Origin: Natranaerovirga pectinivora
GTDB taxonomy: Bacteria; Bacillota; Clostridia; Lachnospirales; DSM-24629
DNA length: 64,000 bases
Direction: 5' to 3'
NCBI RefSeq assembly: GCF_004342165.1
Contig: NZ_SMAL01000001.1
Span: forward strand, 237,587-301,586
Shown here piece by piece: positions 36,167-45,118 of this stretch. Below the pieces are notes generated by a model that was given only the letters and a program-made list of their open reading frames with translations, was not told the DNA's origin and made no database searches. The stretch's first letter is position 1; every line of letters begins with the position of its first letter. Made by a program: the position numbers and the translations under genes.

Positions 36167-36195
36167 TTGACAACAAGGATTAAATACTATAAAAT
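36167..36195 (+). promoter_or_regulatory. Sigma-A promoter for ylxM-ffh
   Basis: TTGACA (36167-36172) and TAAAAT (36190-36195) are 17 bases apart, about 40 bases before the ylxM start. Confidence 0.7.
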
Positions 36196-36234
36196 ACGAC
36201 TGTAAAGTAAATTAGCTTTACAGGTGGTGTGAAA

Positions 36235-36594
36235 ATGGAAAAGATCGTTGAACAAACACTATTATACGATTTTTATGGCGAGCTACTAACAGAAAAGCAA
36301 AAAAAGATATACGAATGTTACTTTTTAAATGATTTATCTCTAGGAGAGATATCAGAACAGGAAGGTATTAGTCGCCAAGGTGTTTATGATACAATTAAAA
36401 GAACTACCAAGTTACTAGAGAACTATGAAAACAAATTGAATCTAGTAAAGAAATTTGATAATAACAAAAAACGTGTAAGTGACATATATGAGTATACCAA
36501 TAAAATACTTAATAGACTTGACGATAAGGATAAAATTATAGAAGAAACAAAAAAGATACAAGAAATAGCTGATAGTATTATAAATGATTTATAG
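36235..36594 (+). CDS. ylxM: YlxM family DNA-binding protein (putative SRP-associated regulator)
   Basis: The 119-residue protein contains LLYDFYGELLTEKQKKIYECYF and LSLGEISEQEGISRQGVYDTIKR, the helix-turn-helix of the YlxM/p13 family, which is nearly always encoded just before ffh. The C-terminal half is a charged helix. ATG 36235 is preferred over GTG 36229. Its function is uncertain; a role with SRP has been proposed. Confidence 0.92.
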   Translation: MEKIVEQTLLYDFYGELLTEKQKKIYECYFLNDLSLGEISEQEGISRQGVYDTIKRTTKLLENYENKLNLVKKFDNNKKRVSDIYEYTNKILNRLDDKDKIIEETKKIQEIADSIINDL

Positions 36595-36617
36595 ATTTCT
36601 CTTAGGAGGTTTTATAT

Positions 36618-37955
36618 ATGGCTTTTGAAAGTTTGTCAGATAAACTCCAAAACATATTTAAAGGGTTAAAGAAAAAAGGAAAGCTCACAGAAAAAGATGT
36701 AAAAGATGCCTTAAGAGAAGTAAAAATGGCTCTTTTAGAAGCAGATGTTAACTTTAAAGTAGTTAAAACTTTTGTTAAAAGTGTACAAGAGAGAGCTACG
36801 GGACATGAAGTGTTAGAGAGCTTAACCCCAGGGCAACAAGTGATAAAGATTGTTAATGAAGAATTGATTAAGTTAATGGGAGATTCTAATAATGAACTTA
36901 CCTATAACAAAGATGGCATAACAGTTTTTATGATGGTTGGGTTACAAGGGGCAGGTAAAACAACAACTTCTGCAAAAATTAGCGGTAATATCAAGAAAAA
37001 AGGCAAAAAACCTTTGCTAGTAGCTTGTGATATATATAGACCAGCAGCTATCAAACAATTACAAGTTGTAGGTGCCCAATTAGATGTTCCAGTATTTACA
37101 ATGGGTGACAATCATAACCCAGTAAATATTGCAAAAGCAGGCATTGAATACGCAAAAAATAATGGCAATGATGTTGTAATTATTGATACAGCAGGTAGAC
37201 TTCATATTGATGAAAATATGATGGGTGAATTAATTGAGATAAAAGAAAGTTTAAAACCACAAGAAACTCTATTGGTTGTTGATGCTATGACAGGTCAAGA
37301 TGCAGTAACAGTTGCAGAGACTTTTAATGAAAAAATTGGCGTAGATGGTGTTATATTAACAAAATTAGATGGTGACACAAGAGGTGGGGCTGCTATCTCT
37401 GTAAGAAGTGTAACAGATAAGCCAATCAAATTTGTTGGTATGGGTGAAAAATTAACAGATTTAGAACCTTTCCATCCTGAAAGAATGGCATCACGTATAT
37501 TAGGTATGGGTGACGTTCTTACACTAATAGAAAAAGCACAAGAATCTATTGATGAAAAACAAGCATTAGAAATGGAGCGTAAGCTTAGAAATGCAGAATT
37601 TACATTTGATGATTTTCTTGAGCAAATGCAACAAGTTAAAAAAATGGGTAATCTAAGCTCAATAATTGGTATGATTCCAGGAATGGGTCAGCAGTTAAAA
37701 GATGTTGAAATAGATGACAATGAAATTTACAAAGTAGAAGCGATCATTCTTTCTATGACCAAAGAAGAAAGAGCCAATCCTAATATTCTTAATCCTTCAA
37801 GGAAGAAAAGAATCGCATTGGGTTGTGGACGCTCAATACATGATGTCAACAAACTTGTAAAACAGTATGATCAATCTAAAAAGATGATGAAACAGTTTTC
37901 AGGTATGATGAAAGGTAAAGGTAAAAAAGGAATGTTCAAATTTCCTTTTCTATAA
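36618..37955 (+). CDS. ffh: Signal recognition particle protein Ffh
   Basis: Ffh binds signal peptides and SRP RNA and docks with FtsY. The 445 residues form the N domain, the G domain (GLQGAGKTTTSAKIS near 108, DIYRPAAIKQL, DTAGRLHIDENMM, TKLDGDTRGGAA) and the methionine-rich M domain (GMIPGMGQQLK, MKQFSGMMKGKGKKGM). AGGAGG precedes the ATG. rpsP follows in the usual order. No SRP RNA gene was recognised nearby. Confidence 0.97.
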   Translation: MAFESLSDKLQNIFKGLKKKGKLTEKDVKDALREVKMALLEADVNFKVVKTFVKSVQERATGHEVLESLTPGQQVIKIVNEELIKLMGDSNNELTYNKDGITVFMMVGLQGAGKTTTSAKISGNIKKKGKKPLLVACDIYRPAAIKQLQVVGAQLDVPVFTMGDNHNPVNIAKAGIEYAKNNGNDVVIIDTAGRLHIDENMMGELIEIKESLKPQETLLVVDAMTGQDAVTVAETFNEKIGVDGVILTKLDGDTRGGAAISVRSVTDKPIKFVGMGEKLTDLEPFHPERMASRILGMGDVLTLIEKAQESIDEKQALEMERKLRNAEFTFDDFLEQMQQVKKMGNLSSIIGMIPGMGQQLKDVEIDDNEIYKVEAIILSMTKEERANPNILNPSRKKRIALGCGRSIHDVNKLVKQYDQSKKMMKQFSGMMKGKGKKGMFKFPFL

Positions 37956-38009
37956 ATAGTATTGCTTAGGCATACAAAAGATATATAGACTTACAAGGAG
38001 GTGAAACAA

Positions 38010-38255
38010 ATGGCAGTTAAAATCAGATTAAAAAGAATGGGACAAAAGAAAGCTCCTTTCTATAGAATCGTAGTTGCAGACTCAAGATCACCAAGAGATG
38101 GTAAATTCATCGAAGAAATCGGATACTATGATCCAACTAAGGAACCAAAAGTATTAAAAGTAAACGATGAGCTTGCTAAAAAATGGTTAAACAACGGTGC
38201 TCAACCTTCAGATACTGTTAAAAAACTATTAAAAACAGCAGGTGTTGTTGAGTAA
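38010..38255 (+). CDS. rpsP: 30S ribosomal protein S16
   Basis: The 81-residue protein starts [20 protein letters not shown] and contains [22 protein letters not shown], the S16 signature. ATG 38010 follows AAGGAGGTGAAACAA; the GTG at 38001 lies in that ribosome site. Confidence 0.97.
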   Translation: MAVKIRLKRMGQKKAPFYRIVVADSRSPRDGKFIEEIGYYDPTKEPKVLKVNDELAKKWLNNGAQPSDTVKKLLKTAGVVE

Positions 38256-38272
38256 TAGTGGAGGTGTTGATT

Positions 38273-38503
38273 TTGAAAGAACTTGTTGAAGTAATTGCAA
38301 AAGCATTAGTAGACAAACCAGATGAAGTTACCGTTAAAGAAATCGAAGGAGAGCGTTCAATCGTTATAGAATTGAAAGTTGATCCAGAAGATATGGGTAA
38401 AATCATTGGTAAACAAGGACGTATTGCAAAAGCAATTCGTACTGTAGTAAAATCAGCAGCAACGAAGGACAATAAAAAAGTCGTAGTAGAAATACTACAG
38501 TAA
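38273..38503 (+). CDS. khpA: KH-domain RNA-binding protein KhpA (YlqC)
   Basis: The 76-residue protein [19 protein letters not shown] carries the KH core [17 protein letters not shown] with the GKQG loop. KhpA with KhpB binds RNAs in Gram-positive bacteria. The start is TTG 38273, six bases after GGAGGTG, giving the usual family length; an upstream in-frame GTG overlaps the ribosome site. It sits between rpsP and rimM, as in Bacillus. Confidence 0.93.
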   Translation: MKELVEVIAKALVDKPDEVTVKEIEGERSIVIELKVDPEDMGKIIGKQGRIAKAIRTVVKSAATKDNKKVVVEILQ

Positions 38504-38530
38504 AAGGTTAGGTTATCCTAACCTTTTAAG
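38502..38530 (+). terminator. Hairpin terminator after khpA
   Basis: AAAAGGTTAGG / CCTAACCTTTT, an 11-bp perfect stem around TTAT. The T run is part of the stem and is followed by AAGACTTTTT, so termination may be partial. Confidence 0.7.
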
Positions 38531-38587
38531 ACTTTTTAGAAATATAACATGGATAAAATCTAGAAGATACAAAAGGTGAGATGTACT

Positions 38588-39097
38588 ATGATAGAATATT
38601 TTCAAATTGGTATTATTGCTAATACACACGGGATTAAAGGTGAAATTAAAGTTTTACCTACAACAGATGATCCTAAACGCTTTGAGCTTTTAGATAAGGT
38701 TTTTGTAGATACAGGAAAAATAACAAAAGAATTTGAAATAGAAACGGTTAGATACTCTAAACAGTTTGTGCTTCTTAAATTTAAGGGTGTTAATTCTATT
38801 AATGATATTGAATACTTAAAAAGTTCAACAATAAAAATTCCAAGAGATATGGCATTGCCATTAGAAGAAGATGAATACTATATTAGTGATCTCATTGGAC
38901 TTGAAGTCATCACAGATGAAGGCAATAGTATTGGAAAAATAAAAGATGTTTTAATAACAGGAAGTAATGAAGTTTATATTGTTGAAAATGAAGACAGAAA
39001 ACAAATCTTATTACCTGCAATTAAAGAATGCATTTTAAATGTAGATATTGCCAACAATACGATGAAGGTACACATAATGAAGGGTTTGATTGATTAG
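38588..39097 (+). CDS. rimM: 16S rRNA processing protein RimM
   Basis: RimM assists maturation of the 30S head with S19. The 169 residues include [20 protein letters not shown], the N-terminal barrel, and the C-terminal PRC-barrel ([23 protein letters not shown]). ATG 38588 is seven bases after AAAGGTGAG. Its stop overlaps the trmD start by one base. Confidence 0.95.
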   Translation: MIEYFQIGIIANTHGIKGEIKVLPTTDDPKRFELLDKVFVDTGKITKEFEIETVRYSKQFVLLKFKGVNSINDIEYLKSSTIKIPRDMALPLEEDEYYISDLIGLEVITDEGNSIGKIKDVLITGSNEVYIVENEDRKQILLPAIKECILNVDIANNTMKVHIMKGLID

Positions 39098-39840
39098 TGA
39101 ATTATCATATTTTTACATTGTTCCCTGAAATGATTGAACAAGGACTTAATACAAGCATTATTGGAAGAGCAATAGAAAAGGGGATAATTGATTTAAACCT
39201 TATAAATATAAGAGAGTTTTCAACGAATAAACATAAAAAAGTGGACGACTATCCATACGGCGGCGGTGCTGGAATGGTTATGCAACCAGAGCCTATTTAT
39301 AACGCCTATAAAAGCGTAATGGATACAAAAGTAGAAAAGAAAACAAGACTCATTTATTTAACCCCTCAAGGAAAAGTATTTAATCAAAAAATGGCTGAAG
39401 AATTTTCAAAAGAAGAGTCTTTAATGTTCTTGTGTGGCCACTATGAAGGGGTAGATGAAAGAGTTTTAGAAACTATTGTAACAGACTATGTTTCTATTGG
39501 TGATTATGTTTTAACTGGTGGAGAATTAGCTGTTATGGTACTTATAGATGCTATATCAAGATTAATACCTGGTGTTCTTAGCAATAATGATTCAGCGGAT
39601 TATGAGTCTTTTCAAGATGGATTATTAGAATATCCACAGTATACAAGACCTTATGACTTTATGGGGAAAACAGTACCTGATGTTTTAATATCCGGTCACC
39701 ATGCCAATATTACTAAGTGGAGAAAAGAACAATCATTATCTAGAACATTAGAAAGAAGACCAGATTTAATAAATAAAGCACATTTAACAGAAGAAGAAAA
39801 AAAATACTTAAAAAATATTGCAAATATAGATGATTTGTGA
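39097..39840 (+). CDS. trmD: tRNA (guanine-37-N1)-methyltransferase TrmD
   Basis: TrmD methylates G37 to prevent frameshifting. The 247-residue SPOUT enzyme contains [55 protein letters not shown] and the C-terminal tRNA-binding part. The start is GTG, overlapping the rimM stop (TAGTG), so translation is coupled. rplS follows after a structured 149-base leader. Confidence 0.96.
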   Translation: MNYHIFTLFPEMIEQGLNTSIIGRAIEKGIIDLNLINIREFSTNKHKKVDDYPYGGGAGMVMQPEPIYNAYKSVMDTKVEKKTRLIYLTPQGKVFNQKMAEEFSKEESLMFLCGHYEGVDERVLETIVTDYVSIGDYVLTGGELAVMVLIDAISRLIPGVLSNNDSADYESFQDGLLEYPQYTRPYDFMGKTVPDVLISGHHANITKWRKEQSLSRTLERRPDLINKAHLTEEEKKYLKNIANIDDL

Positions 39841-39864
39841 TATAGTTGTTAATTGTGAAGTACG

Positions 39865-39975
39865 GATGGTCCTCTGTTATAAACGCAACTCTATATTAAG
39901 ATTTGCGTAAGACACTTACATCTTGAAGCAAATATACGTTGTAAGTGATTATATATTATGAACATCTATGAAGGG
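39865..39975 (+). promoter_or_regulatory. Possible structured leader of rplS (L19 leader-like)
   Basis: Two stems can form ahead of rplS: ACGCAA...TTTGCGT (near 39883-39908) and CACTTACA...TGTAAGTG (near 39913-39949). L19 autoregulatory leaders are known in Firmicutes; I see the stems, but the identity is a guess. Confidence 0.35.
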
Positions 39976-39989
39976 AAGGAGGTACACAA

Positions 39990-40340
39990 ATGATTAATGA
40001 AATTATTCGTAATATTGAAGCTGAACAATTGAAAAAAGAAGTTCCTTCTTTTAATATCGGTGATACTGTTCGTGTTTACGCTAAAGTAAAAGAAGGTACA
40101 CGCGAAAGAATTCAGATGTTTGAAGGTGTTGTTTTAAAAAGACAAAATGGTAGTGCTCGTGAAACTTTTACAGTAAGAAGAATTTCTTACGGTGTAGGAG
40201 TTGAAAAAACTTGGCCACTTCATTCACCAAAAATCGATCGTATCGAAGTAATTAGACGTGGTAAAGTAAGAAGAGCTAAGCTTAATTACTTACGTAGCAG
40301 AATTGGTAAATCAGCTAAAGTTAAAGAATTAGTTAGATAA
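39990..40340 (+). CDS. rplS: 50S ribosomal protein L19
   Basis: The 116-residue protein contains [47 protein letters not shown] and [14 protein letters not shown], the L19 signature. GGAAGGAGG precedes the ATG. A terminator follows. Confidence 0.97.
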   Translation: MINEIIRNIEAEQLKKEVPSFNIGDTVRVYAKVKEGTRERIQMFEGVVLKRQNGSARETFTVRRISYGVGVEKTWPLHSPKIDRIEVIRRGKVRRAKLNYLRSRIGKSAKVKELVR

Positions 40341-40356
40341 TTAAAGGATATATTAG

Positions 40357-40389
40357 AGGGACTGAGTACTTAAAGTATCGGTCCCTTTT
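40357..40389 (+). terminator. Rho-independent terminator after rplS
   Basis: GGGACTGAGTACTT pairs with AAGTATCGGTCCC (one bulge), followed by TTTTC. It closes the ribosomal operon. Confidence 0.85.
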
Positions 40390-40416
40390 CCTAAATCTAA
40401 TAAGTAGTATTTAATA

Positions 40417-40614
40417 TGAAAGTGTAATCTGCAAACTTGCTTGCAAGGATTTGGAGATTACACTTTCATTGAAACCTTGTGCCTGTAGCGTAGTGAAAGG
40501 CATGTTGCAAGGTTAATATGAAAATATAATCTGCAAACTTGCTTGAAAGGATTTGGAGATTACACTTTCAACGAAGCTTGCGACTCTTACGAAGTAAGAG
40601 TCATAGGCTGAGTT
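40417..40614. repeat. Two tandem copies of the two-hairpin element
   Basis: Copy 1: a 52-base hairpin (40417-40468) with perfect 14-bp arms TGAAAGTGTAATCT / AGATTACACTTTCA and CTTGCTTGCAAGG at the tip, then a hairpin AACCTTG...CAAGGTT (40473-40514). Copy 2: the same hairpin at 40519-40570, then GACTCTTAC-GAA-GTAAGAGTC (40582-40602). A weaker third fragment follows (GATGAAAATCTAATTTTACA). The orientation is opposite to the copies at 19336, 26445 and 28938. These copies fill the rplS-lepB gap. Confidence 0.9.
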
Positions 40615-40745
40615 AAGATGAAAATCTAATTTTACATTCATATTAAATACTAGTTACGAGATGAATAAATACTAGACATTATTAAAATACATGATAGAAT
40701 AATAAAGAAAGACAAACTATTATAAAGGCAGGAGTAGATGCTTGT

Positions 40746-41273
40746 ATGCTAAAGGGAATTGGCAGTTGGATTCTTGATATAATTATAATACTAATTGTAG
40801 TATATTTGATAACAACATTTGTTGGTCAACGTACAAGTGTTATCGGCGATTCTATGAAGCCAACACTTCAAAATGGTAATCAAGTCATTATTGATAAATT
40901 GAGTTACCGGTTTACTGAACCAAAAAGATTTGATGTTATAGTTTTCCCATATAAAATGAACCCAAATCAGTTGTATATTAAACGGGTCATTGGATTACCT
41001 GGTGAGACCATTCAATTGGTTAATGGTGAAATATATATTGATGGTGCTGTTTTAGAAGAGGATTATGGTTTAGAAGTTTTTTTGAATGCTGGAATAGGGA
41101 CAGATCCAGTTGTTATAGCAGATGGTGAATACTTTGTTTTAGGTGATAATCGTAATAATAGCTCTGACAGTAGGTTCGTAGATGTAGGAAATGTGCCAAA
41201 AGGTGATATAGTTGGTAGAGCTTGGATTAAGATTTGGCCTTTAAAAGATTTTGGTCTATTAAAACATGATTAA
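40746..41273 (+). CDS. lepB: Signal peptidase I
   Basis: This membrane serine protease removes signal peptides from secreted proteins. The 175 residues have one N-terminal membrane helix (SWILDIIIILIVVYLITTFV), the catalytic Ser in GDSMKPTL near 35-42, the catalytic Lys in KRVIGLPGE near 78, and GDNRNNSSDSR. This is the short Gram-positive form. ATG 40746 lies 11 bases after AGGAG, slightly long spacing. Confidence 0.95.
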   Translation: MLKGIGSWILDIIIILIVVYLITTFVGQRTSVIGDSMKPTLQNGNQVIIDKLSYRFTEPKRFDVIVFPYKMNPNQLYIKRVIGLPGETIQLVNGEIYIDGAVLEEDYGLEVFLNAGIGTDPVVIADGEYFVLGDNRNNSSDSRFVDVGNVPKGDIVGRAWIKIWPLKDFGLLKHD

Positions 41274-41340
41274 ATTTGGTTATTATATCTTGTTTTTTGT
41301 GGTACAATAGATATAGTATTGTTTAATATGAGAATATAAA

Positions 41341-41370
41341 ACATACGATAAAATTATCGTATGTTTTTTT
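41341..41370 (+). terminator. Rho-independent terminator after lepB
   Basis: ACATACGAT / ATCGTATGT pair around AAAATT and are followed by seven Ts. Confidence 0.9.
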
Positions 41371-41406
41371 ATTGGATGGTAATATTGTTGTAATATTGTG
41401 GTAGGC

Positions 41407-41492
41407 GTTTCTCCAAGAAATATATTATAACTTTGGCTGCCTTTTCTTTCAGCCGGTCGACGCCAAAGTTATAATATATCCCTTGGAGAAAC
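41407..41492. repeat. 86-bp palindrome with 31-bp arms
   Basis: The arms at 41407-41437 and 41462-41492 are complementary at 29 of 31 positions (GTTTCTCCAAG..ATATATTATAACTTTGGC; the mismatch is AA versus GG). The 24-base tip contains its own small hairpin, GGCTG...CAGCC. No ORF is present. It lies between the lepB terminator and rbgA; I saw no second copy in this window. Confidence 0.88.
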
Positions 41493-41600
41493 TTGGTATC
41501 GGTATCATCTGTTTAAGCAAGTAACTAAGAAAAGATAGAGATAGATAAGAGGCTTGAAGCTTTTTAATATATATTAAAATTTTGATAAGAGGTGTTTTTT

Positions 41601-42473
41601 ATGAATATACAGTGGTTTCCAGGTCATATGACCAAAGCTATAAGGATGATGCAAGAAAATATTAAACTAGTTGATGTTGTTATTGAATTGGTGGATTCAA
41701 GGGTGCCTTATAGCAGTAAGAATCCTAATATAGATGATTTGGCTAAGAATAAGAAGCGTGTTATTGTGTTGAATAAAATTGATTTGGCTGATCCAGTAAT
41801 AAGTGATAAATGGGAGAATTGGTTTAAAGATAAAGGGTTTTATATTGTAAGGATTAATTCCATTGATGGTAAAGGTCTTCCAAGTCTATTGAATATTGTT
41901 AGAGAAGCTTGTAGAGAGAAAACTGAGCGTGATCGTAAAAGAGGTATTATTAATAGACCACTCCGTGCTATGGTTGTGGGAATCCCTAATGTTGGTAAGT
42001 CTACTTTTATTAATAAATTGGTTGGAAAAGCTAGTGCTAAGACGGGTAATAAGCCAGGTGTTACAAAAGGGAAGCAATGGATTAAGCTTAAAAATGATAT
42101 TGAATTGTTAGATACACCTGGTATTTTATGGCCAAAGTTTGAAGATCAAAGAGTTGGAATGAATCTTGCTATGATTGGGTCAATAAAAGATGAGGTATTA
42201 GATAGAGCTGAAGTTGCTATGAGTATTTTAGGGTATTTAAAAGTTCATTATAATGAATTTTTAGTAAAGCGCTATGGCATTGAAATCAATAGTGAAATGG
42301 ATAATCCTACTATTCTGAGCAAGATTGCAGAAAAAAGAAATTTAATTAAAACAGGTAATGAGCTTGATTTGGATCGGGCGGCTAATATCATTTTAGAAGA
42401 GTATAGAAATGGTAAGCTTGGCAGAATTACAATTGAAAAACCTGAAGATATTGAGGCAAATGAAGAAAAATAG
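41601..42473 (+). CDS. rbgA: Ribosome biogenesis GTPase RbgA (YlqF)
   Basis: RbgA is needed for late assembly of the 50S subunit. The 290-residue circularly permuted GTPase starts MNIQWFPGHMTKAIRMM and has NKIDLAD near 58, GIPNVGKSTFINKL near 127 and DTPGILWP near 170, then a C-terminal helical domain. ATG 41601 follows AAGAGGTG; the in-frame GTG 41592 lies in the ribosome site. Codon choice is G- and T-rich. rnhB follows, as in Bacillus. Confidence 0.96.
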   Translation: MNIQWFPGHMTKAIRMMQENIKLVDVVIELVDSRVPYSSKNPNIDDLAKNKKRVIVLNKIDLADPVISDKWENWFKDKGFYIVRINSIDGKGLPSLLNIVREACREKTERDRKRGIINRPLRAMVVGIPNVGKSTFINKLVGKASAKTGNKPGVTKGKQWIKLKNDIELLDTPGILWPKFEDQRVGMNLAMIGSIKDEVLDRAEVAMSILGYLKVHYNEFLVKRYGIEINSEMDNPTILSKIAEKRNLIKTGNELDLDRAANIILEEYRNGKLGRITIEKPEDIEANEEK

Positions 42474-42485
42474 GGGGAAGTTATA

Positions 42486-43253
42486 ATGTCTAGTTATTCA
42501 ATTTCCGATATAAAGAGTATATTGGAAAGGACTACATTTGAAGATATAAATCATGTTATTAATGATTTTAGGATAGATGAAAGAGTTGGGGTGAAAAAAT
42601 TAATTGCCCAGTATGAAAAAAAACTTCAAAGCTATTATGATGAAATAAATAGAATTGAAGATATGAAAGTTTATGAAAGAAAGTATTATGAGCAATATAA
42701 CTATATTTGTGGTATTGATGAAGTAGGTCGAGGACCTTTAGCAGGGCCTGTGGTATCAGGTGCAGTTGTTTTAAAAAAAGATGTCAATATACTTTATTTA
42801 AATGACTCAAAAAAGCTTTCAGAGAAGAAAAGAGAAGAATTGTATGATGAAATAATTGATAAAGCAGAGTGTTATTCTGTTGGGGTTGCTAGTGTTTCAA
42901 CCATTGATGAGATTAATATTTTGCAAAGTACATATGAGTCTATGAGAAATGCTATTAGTGGGTTGGATGTTACGCCAGAAGTTTTATTGGTAGATGCAGT
43001 GACTATTCCTGGAGTTGAGATGCCTCAAGAAGGCATTGTTAAAGGGGATGCTAAGAGTGTTTCTATTGCGGCAGCGAGTATTATTGCTAAGGTAACTCGT
43101 GATAGGATGATGGAAGAGTATGATAAGATTTATCCTGAGTATGGGTTTAAGAGGAATAAGGGGTATGGAACAGAGGAGCATGTTAAGGCTTTGAAAGAGT
43201 TTGGGCCTTGTCCTATTCATCGGATTAGTTTTATTAGGAATTTGGTAGATTAA
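42486..43253 (+). CDS. rnhB: Ribonuclease HII
   Basis: RNase HII removes ribonucleotides and RNA from DNA-RNA hybrids. The 255-residue protein has a ~70-residue N-terminal extension, common in Firmicutes, and the catalytic GIDEVGRGPLAGPVV near 76 (Asp, Glu), then LNDSKKLSEKKRE, LVDA, GDAKSVSIAAASIIAKVTRD and HGY-like NKGYGTEEH. Its 3' part is rich in G and T next to the 200-bp palindrome. Confidence 0.96.
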   Translation: MSSYSISDIKSILERTTFEDINHVINDFRIDERVGVKKLIAQYEKKLQSYYDEINRIEDMKVYERKYYEQYNYICGIDEVGRGPLAGPVVSGAVVLKKDVNILYLNDSKKLSEKKREELYDEIIDKAECYSVGVASVSTIDEINILQSTYESMRNAISGLDVTPEVLLVDAVTIPGVEMPQEGIVKGDAKSVSIAAASIIAKVTRDRMMEEYDKIYPEYGFKRNKGYGTEEHVKALKEFGPCPIHRISFIRNLVD

Positions 43254-43280
43254 ATAGTTTTTTTGTTCTTGGGGTGGGCC

Positions 43281-43480
43281 GTATGAGATCATCTATGGGA
43301 TACAGTTTCTGTTAAATATTTCAAGAAATTCTAAGTGCCTTCCAAACCATATTCCTAAGCCTTAAGAACTCCCTTCGGTCAAACACTTAAGGCTTATTAC
43401 GGAATATGTTTTTCCAGTTACTAAGTATTTCTTTTGAAATATTTAAAGGAAACTGATTCCCATAGAGGGATATCATACTC
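43281..43480. repeat. 200-bp imperfect palindrome (large hairpin family, copy B)
   Basis: The outer arms (GTATGAGATCATCTATGGGA from 43281, complementary to the segment ending at 43480) and inner arms (TTAAATATTTCAAGAAATTC / GTATTTCTTTTGAAATATTT) pair imperfectly. The tip AAGCCTTAAG (43357) - loop - CTTAAGGCTT (to 43395) is identical to copy A at 4560-4598, with 41 bases the same overall, while the arms differ in sequence but keep pairing. Confidence 0.87.
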
Positions 43481-43502
43481 GGTACTTTTGAGTCCAACGA
43501 TT

Positions 43503-43590
43503 CCTAATTTGCTCAGACGGGCTTATTTAATTGCTTTCACTTTGTTCAAGGATTAAATATCGCCCTGTCTAGGATATAGTAAGAATTAGG
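43503..43590. repeat. Second hairpin in the rnhB-ylqG gap
   Basis: CCTAATTT (43503) pairs with GAATTAGG (to 43590). Inside it CAGACGGGC pairs with GCCCTGTCT and ATTTAAT with ATTAAAT, giving an imperfect 88-base hairpin. It is followed by ATAGTAAGAATTAGG and ATATAGTAAGTATTATCC, a short near-repeat. Confidence 0.65.
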
Positions 43591-43644
43591 CTCGGCTACA
43601 CAATATAGTAAGTATTATCCTTTTTTTGCGAGGTGATTTCTTTT

Positions 43645-45117
43645 ATGCGTATTGGTATTGGTGTTGGTAAGCATGAACCGCCTGTTGAACATGGCAAGGT
43701 TCAGTTGAAAGTTGGAGATGTTCGTGGTTTTAATGTTGGAGATGTTTTTGAGGGTGAGATTAAAGATATTCGGCATAATTTAATGGTTATTAGGTTATTG
43801 GCGTCTAATCAGTTGGTTATGGCCAAGTTTAGTGAGCAAATTGAGGTTAATATTGGGGATTCTTTTTTGTTTCAAGTTAAGGATAAGATGGGGGATCAGT
43901 TGGTGATAAGGCCTTATGTTGAAGAGGATTTGTCTCCTAAGGATCAGAAGGTTATGCGTGCCATTGAGGAAGCTGAATTGCCTGTTAATGATAAGAATAT
44001 TAATCTTGTTAAGTCCCTCATCGATGCAGGGCAACCTATTAATAAGAGTAGTTTACATAAATTTAAACAGTTGTCTATTATTCATAAAGATTTTCCTGTA
44101 CAAGATATTATTTTTCTAGAGAAACATAATTTGCCTATTACTAAAGCTAATATGGAACAGTTTGGTCATTATAAGGGAGACGAGCACAGTATCGTCGATC
44201 AATTTGATGGCCTAATGGTAAGCATAGAGAATAAATTTGTTCATTTGGCTACTGAAGGTACGAGTCAGCAGTTAATGGATTTTCATTTGACGCTCCAAGA
44301 AGGATTAAATAATTTTCCTGAGTTTGAGTCTGGTTTTTCTAACAATTTATCCCAAGAACAGGCAGAAATAGTATATAATATATTAAAAGGTGTTACAGAG
44401 TTTAATATTGAAAAAGATTCTTTTTTGGGGAAATCATCTAAAGAGATTTTCGAGATAATAAATAAACTTCCAATGGAAAAACAAGAAGAGGTTATTCTTA
44501 AGGCTTTTAATGAGAGGGTTTATGAACCTTTGTTAAAGGATGTTATTTTAGACAAGTTATTTATTAAACCAGAAGAGGTTAAGAAGGATAATTTAGTAGG
44601 GTATTATAAAGGACTAGAAAGTTTATTAGAGTCTACTGTGGTAAATACTAGTAATGAACCCAATCATCAAACATTAGAAAGCCTTAAAGATAACTTGGAT
44701 TTTATGAAAGATCTCAATCAAATTGTGAATTATATTCAAATTCCTTTAAAATTTAAGAATCAAAATGTACATAGCGATTTGTACGTTTATAAAAATCCTA
44801 ATAAGTCTAAAAGAGATGGAAAAAACATTTCAATGTTATTAAGATTAGATTTAGCCTATTTAGGTAGATTAGATGTATTTATGGATAAAAAGGATAAAAC
44901 CATTAACAGTCAGTTTTTTATTGAAAAAGAAAAGACAAAAACATTACTTAATGATAATATGATCCATCTTGTTACTGCACTTAGGGATAAGGGGTATATA
45001 CTTAATCCTCAAATTGTTAATAAAAGCAGTGAGTTTTCTTTTCCTAAAGATTGTATTATGGAGGATGTTAAATCTACAAATCATCTACAGAGGTTTTCCT
45101 TTGACATAAGGGTGTGA
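43645..45117 (+). CDS. YlqG-like protein encoded next to a FlhB-domain protein (unknown)
   Basis: The 490-residue soluble protein starts MRIGIGVGKHEPPVEHGKVQLKVGD and has an N-terminal beta-rich domain (GDVFEGEIKDIRHNLMVIRL, FQVKDKMGDQLVIRPYVEED), a helical middle and a C-terminal domain (FDIRV end). By position (rnhB, this gene, FlhB-like) it matches Bacillus ylqG, and the C-terminal part may be distantly like flagellar hook-length proteins; both points are inference. ATG 43645 follows AGGTG; the GTG 43633 is in the ribosome site. The first ~700 bases are strongly G+T-rich. Confidence 0.6.
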   Translation: MRIGIGVGKHEPPVEHGKVQLKVGDVRGFNVGDVFEGEIKDIRHNLMVIRLLASNQLVMAKFSEQIEVNIGDSFLFQVKDKMGDQLVIRPYVEEDLSPKDQKVMRAIEEAELPVNDKNINLVKSLIDAGQPINKSSLHKFKQLSIIHKDFPVQDIIFLEKHNLPITKANMEQFGHYKGDEHSIVDQFDGLMVSIENKFVHLATEGTSQQLMDFHLTLQEGLNNFPEFESGFSNNLSQEQAEIVYNILKGVTEFNIEKDSFLGKSSKEIFEIINKLPMEKQEEVILKAFNERVYEPLLKDVILDKLFIKPEEVKKDNLVGYYKGLESLLESTVVNTSNEPNHQTLESLKDNLDFMKDLNQIVNYIQIPLKFKNQNVHSDLYVYKNPNKSKRDGKNISMLLRLDLAYLGRLDVFMDKKDKTINSQFFIEKEKTKTLLNDNMIHLVTALRDKGYILNPQIVNKSSEFSFPKDCIMEDVKSTNHLQRFSFDIRV

Positions 45118-45118
45118 T

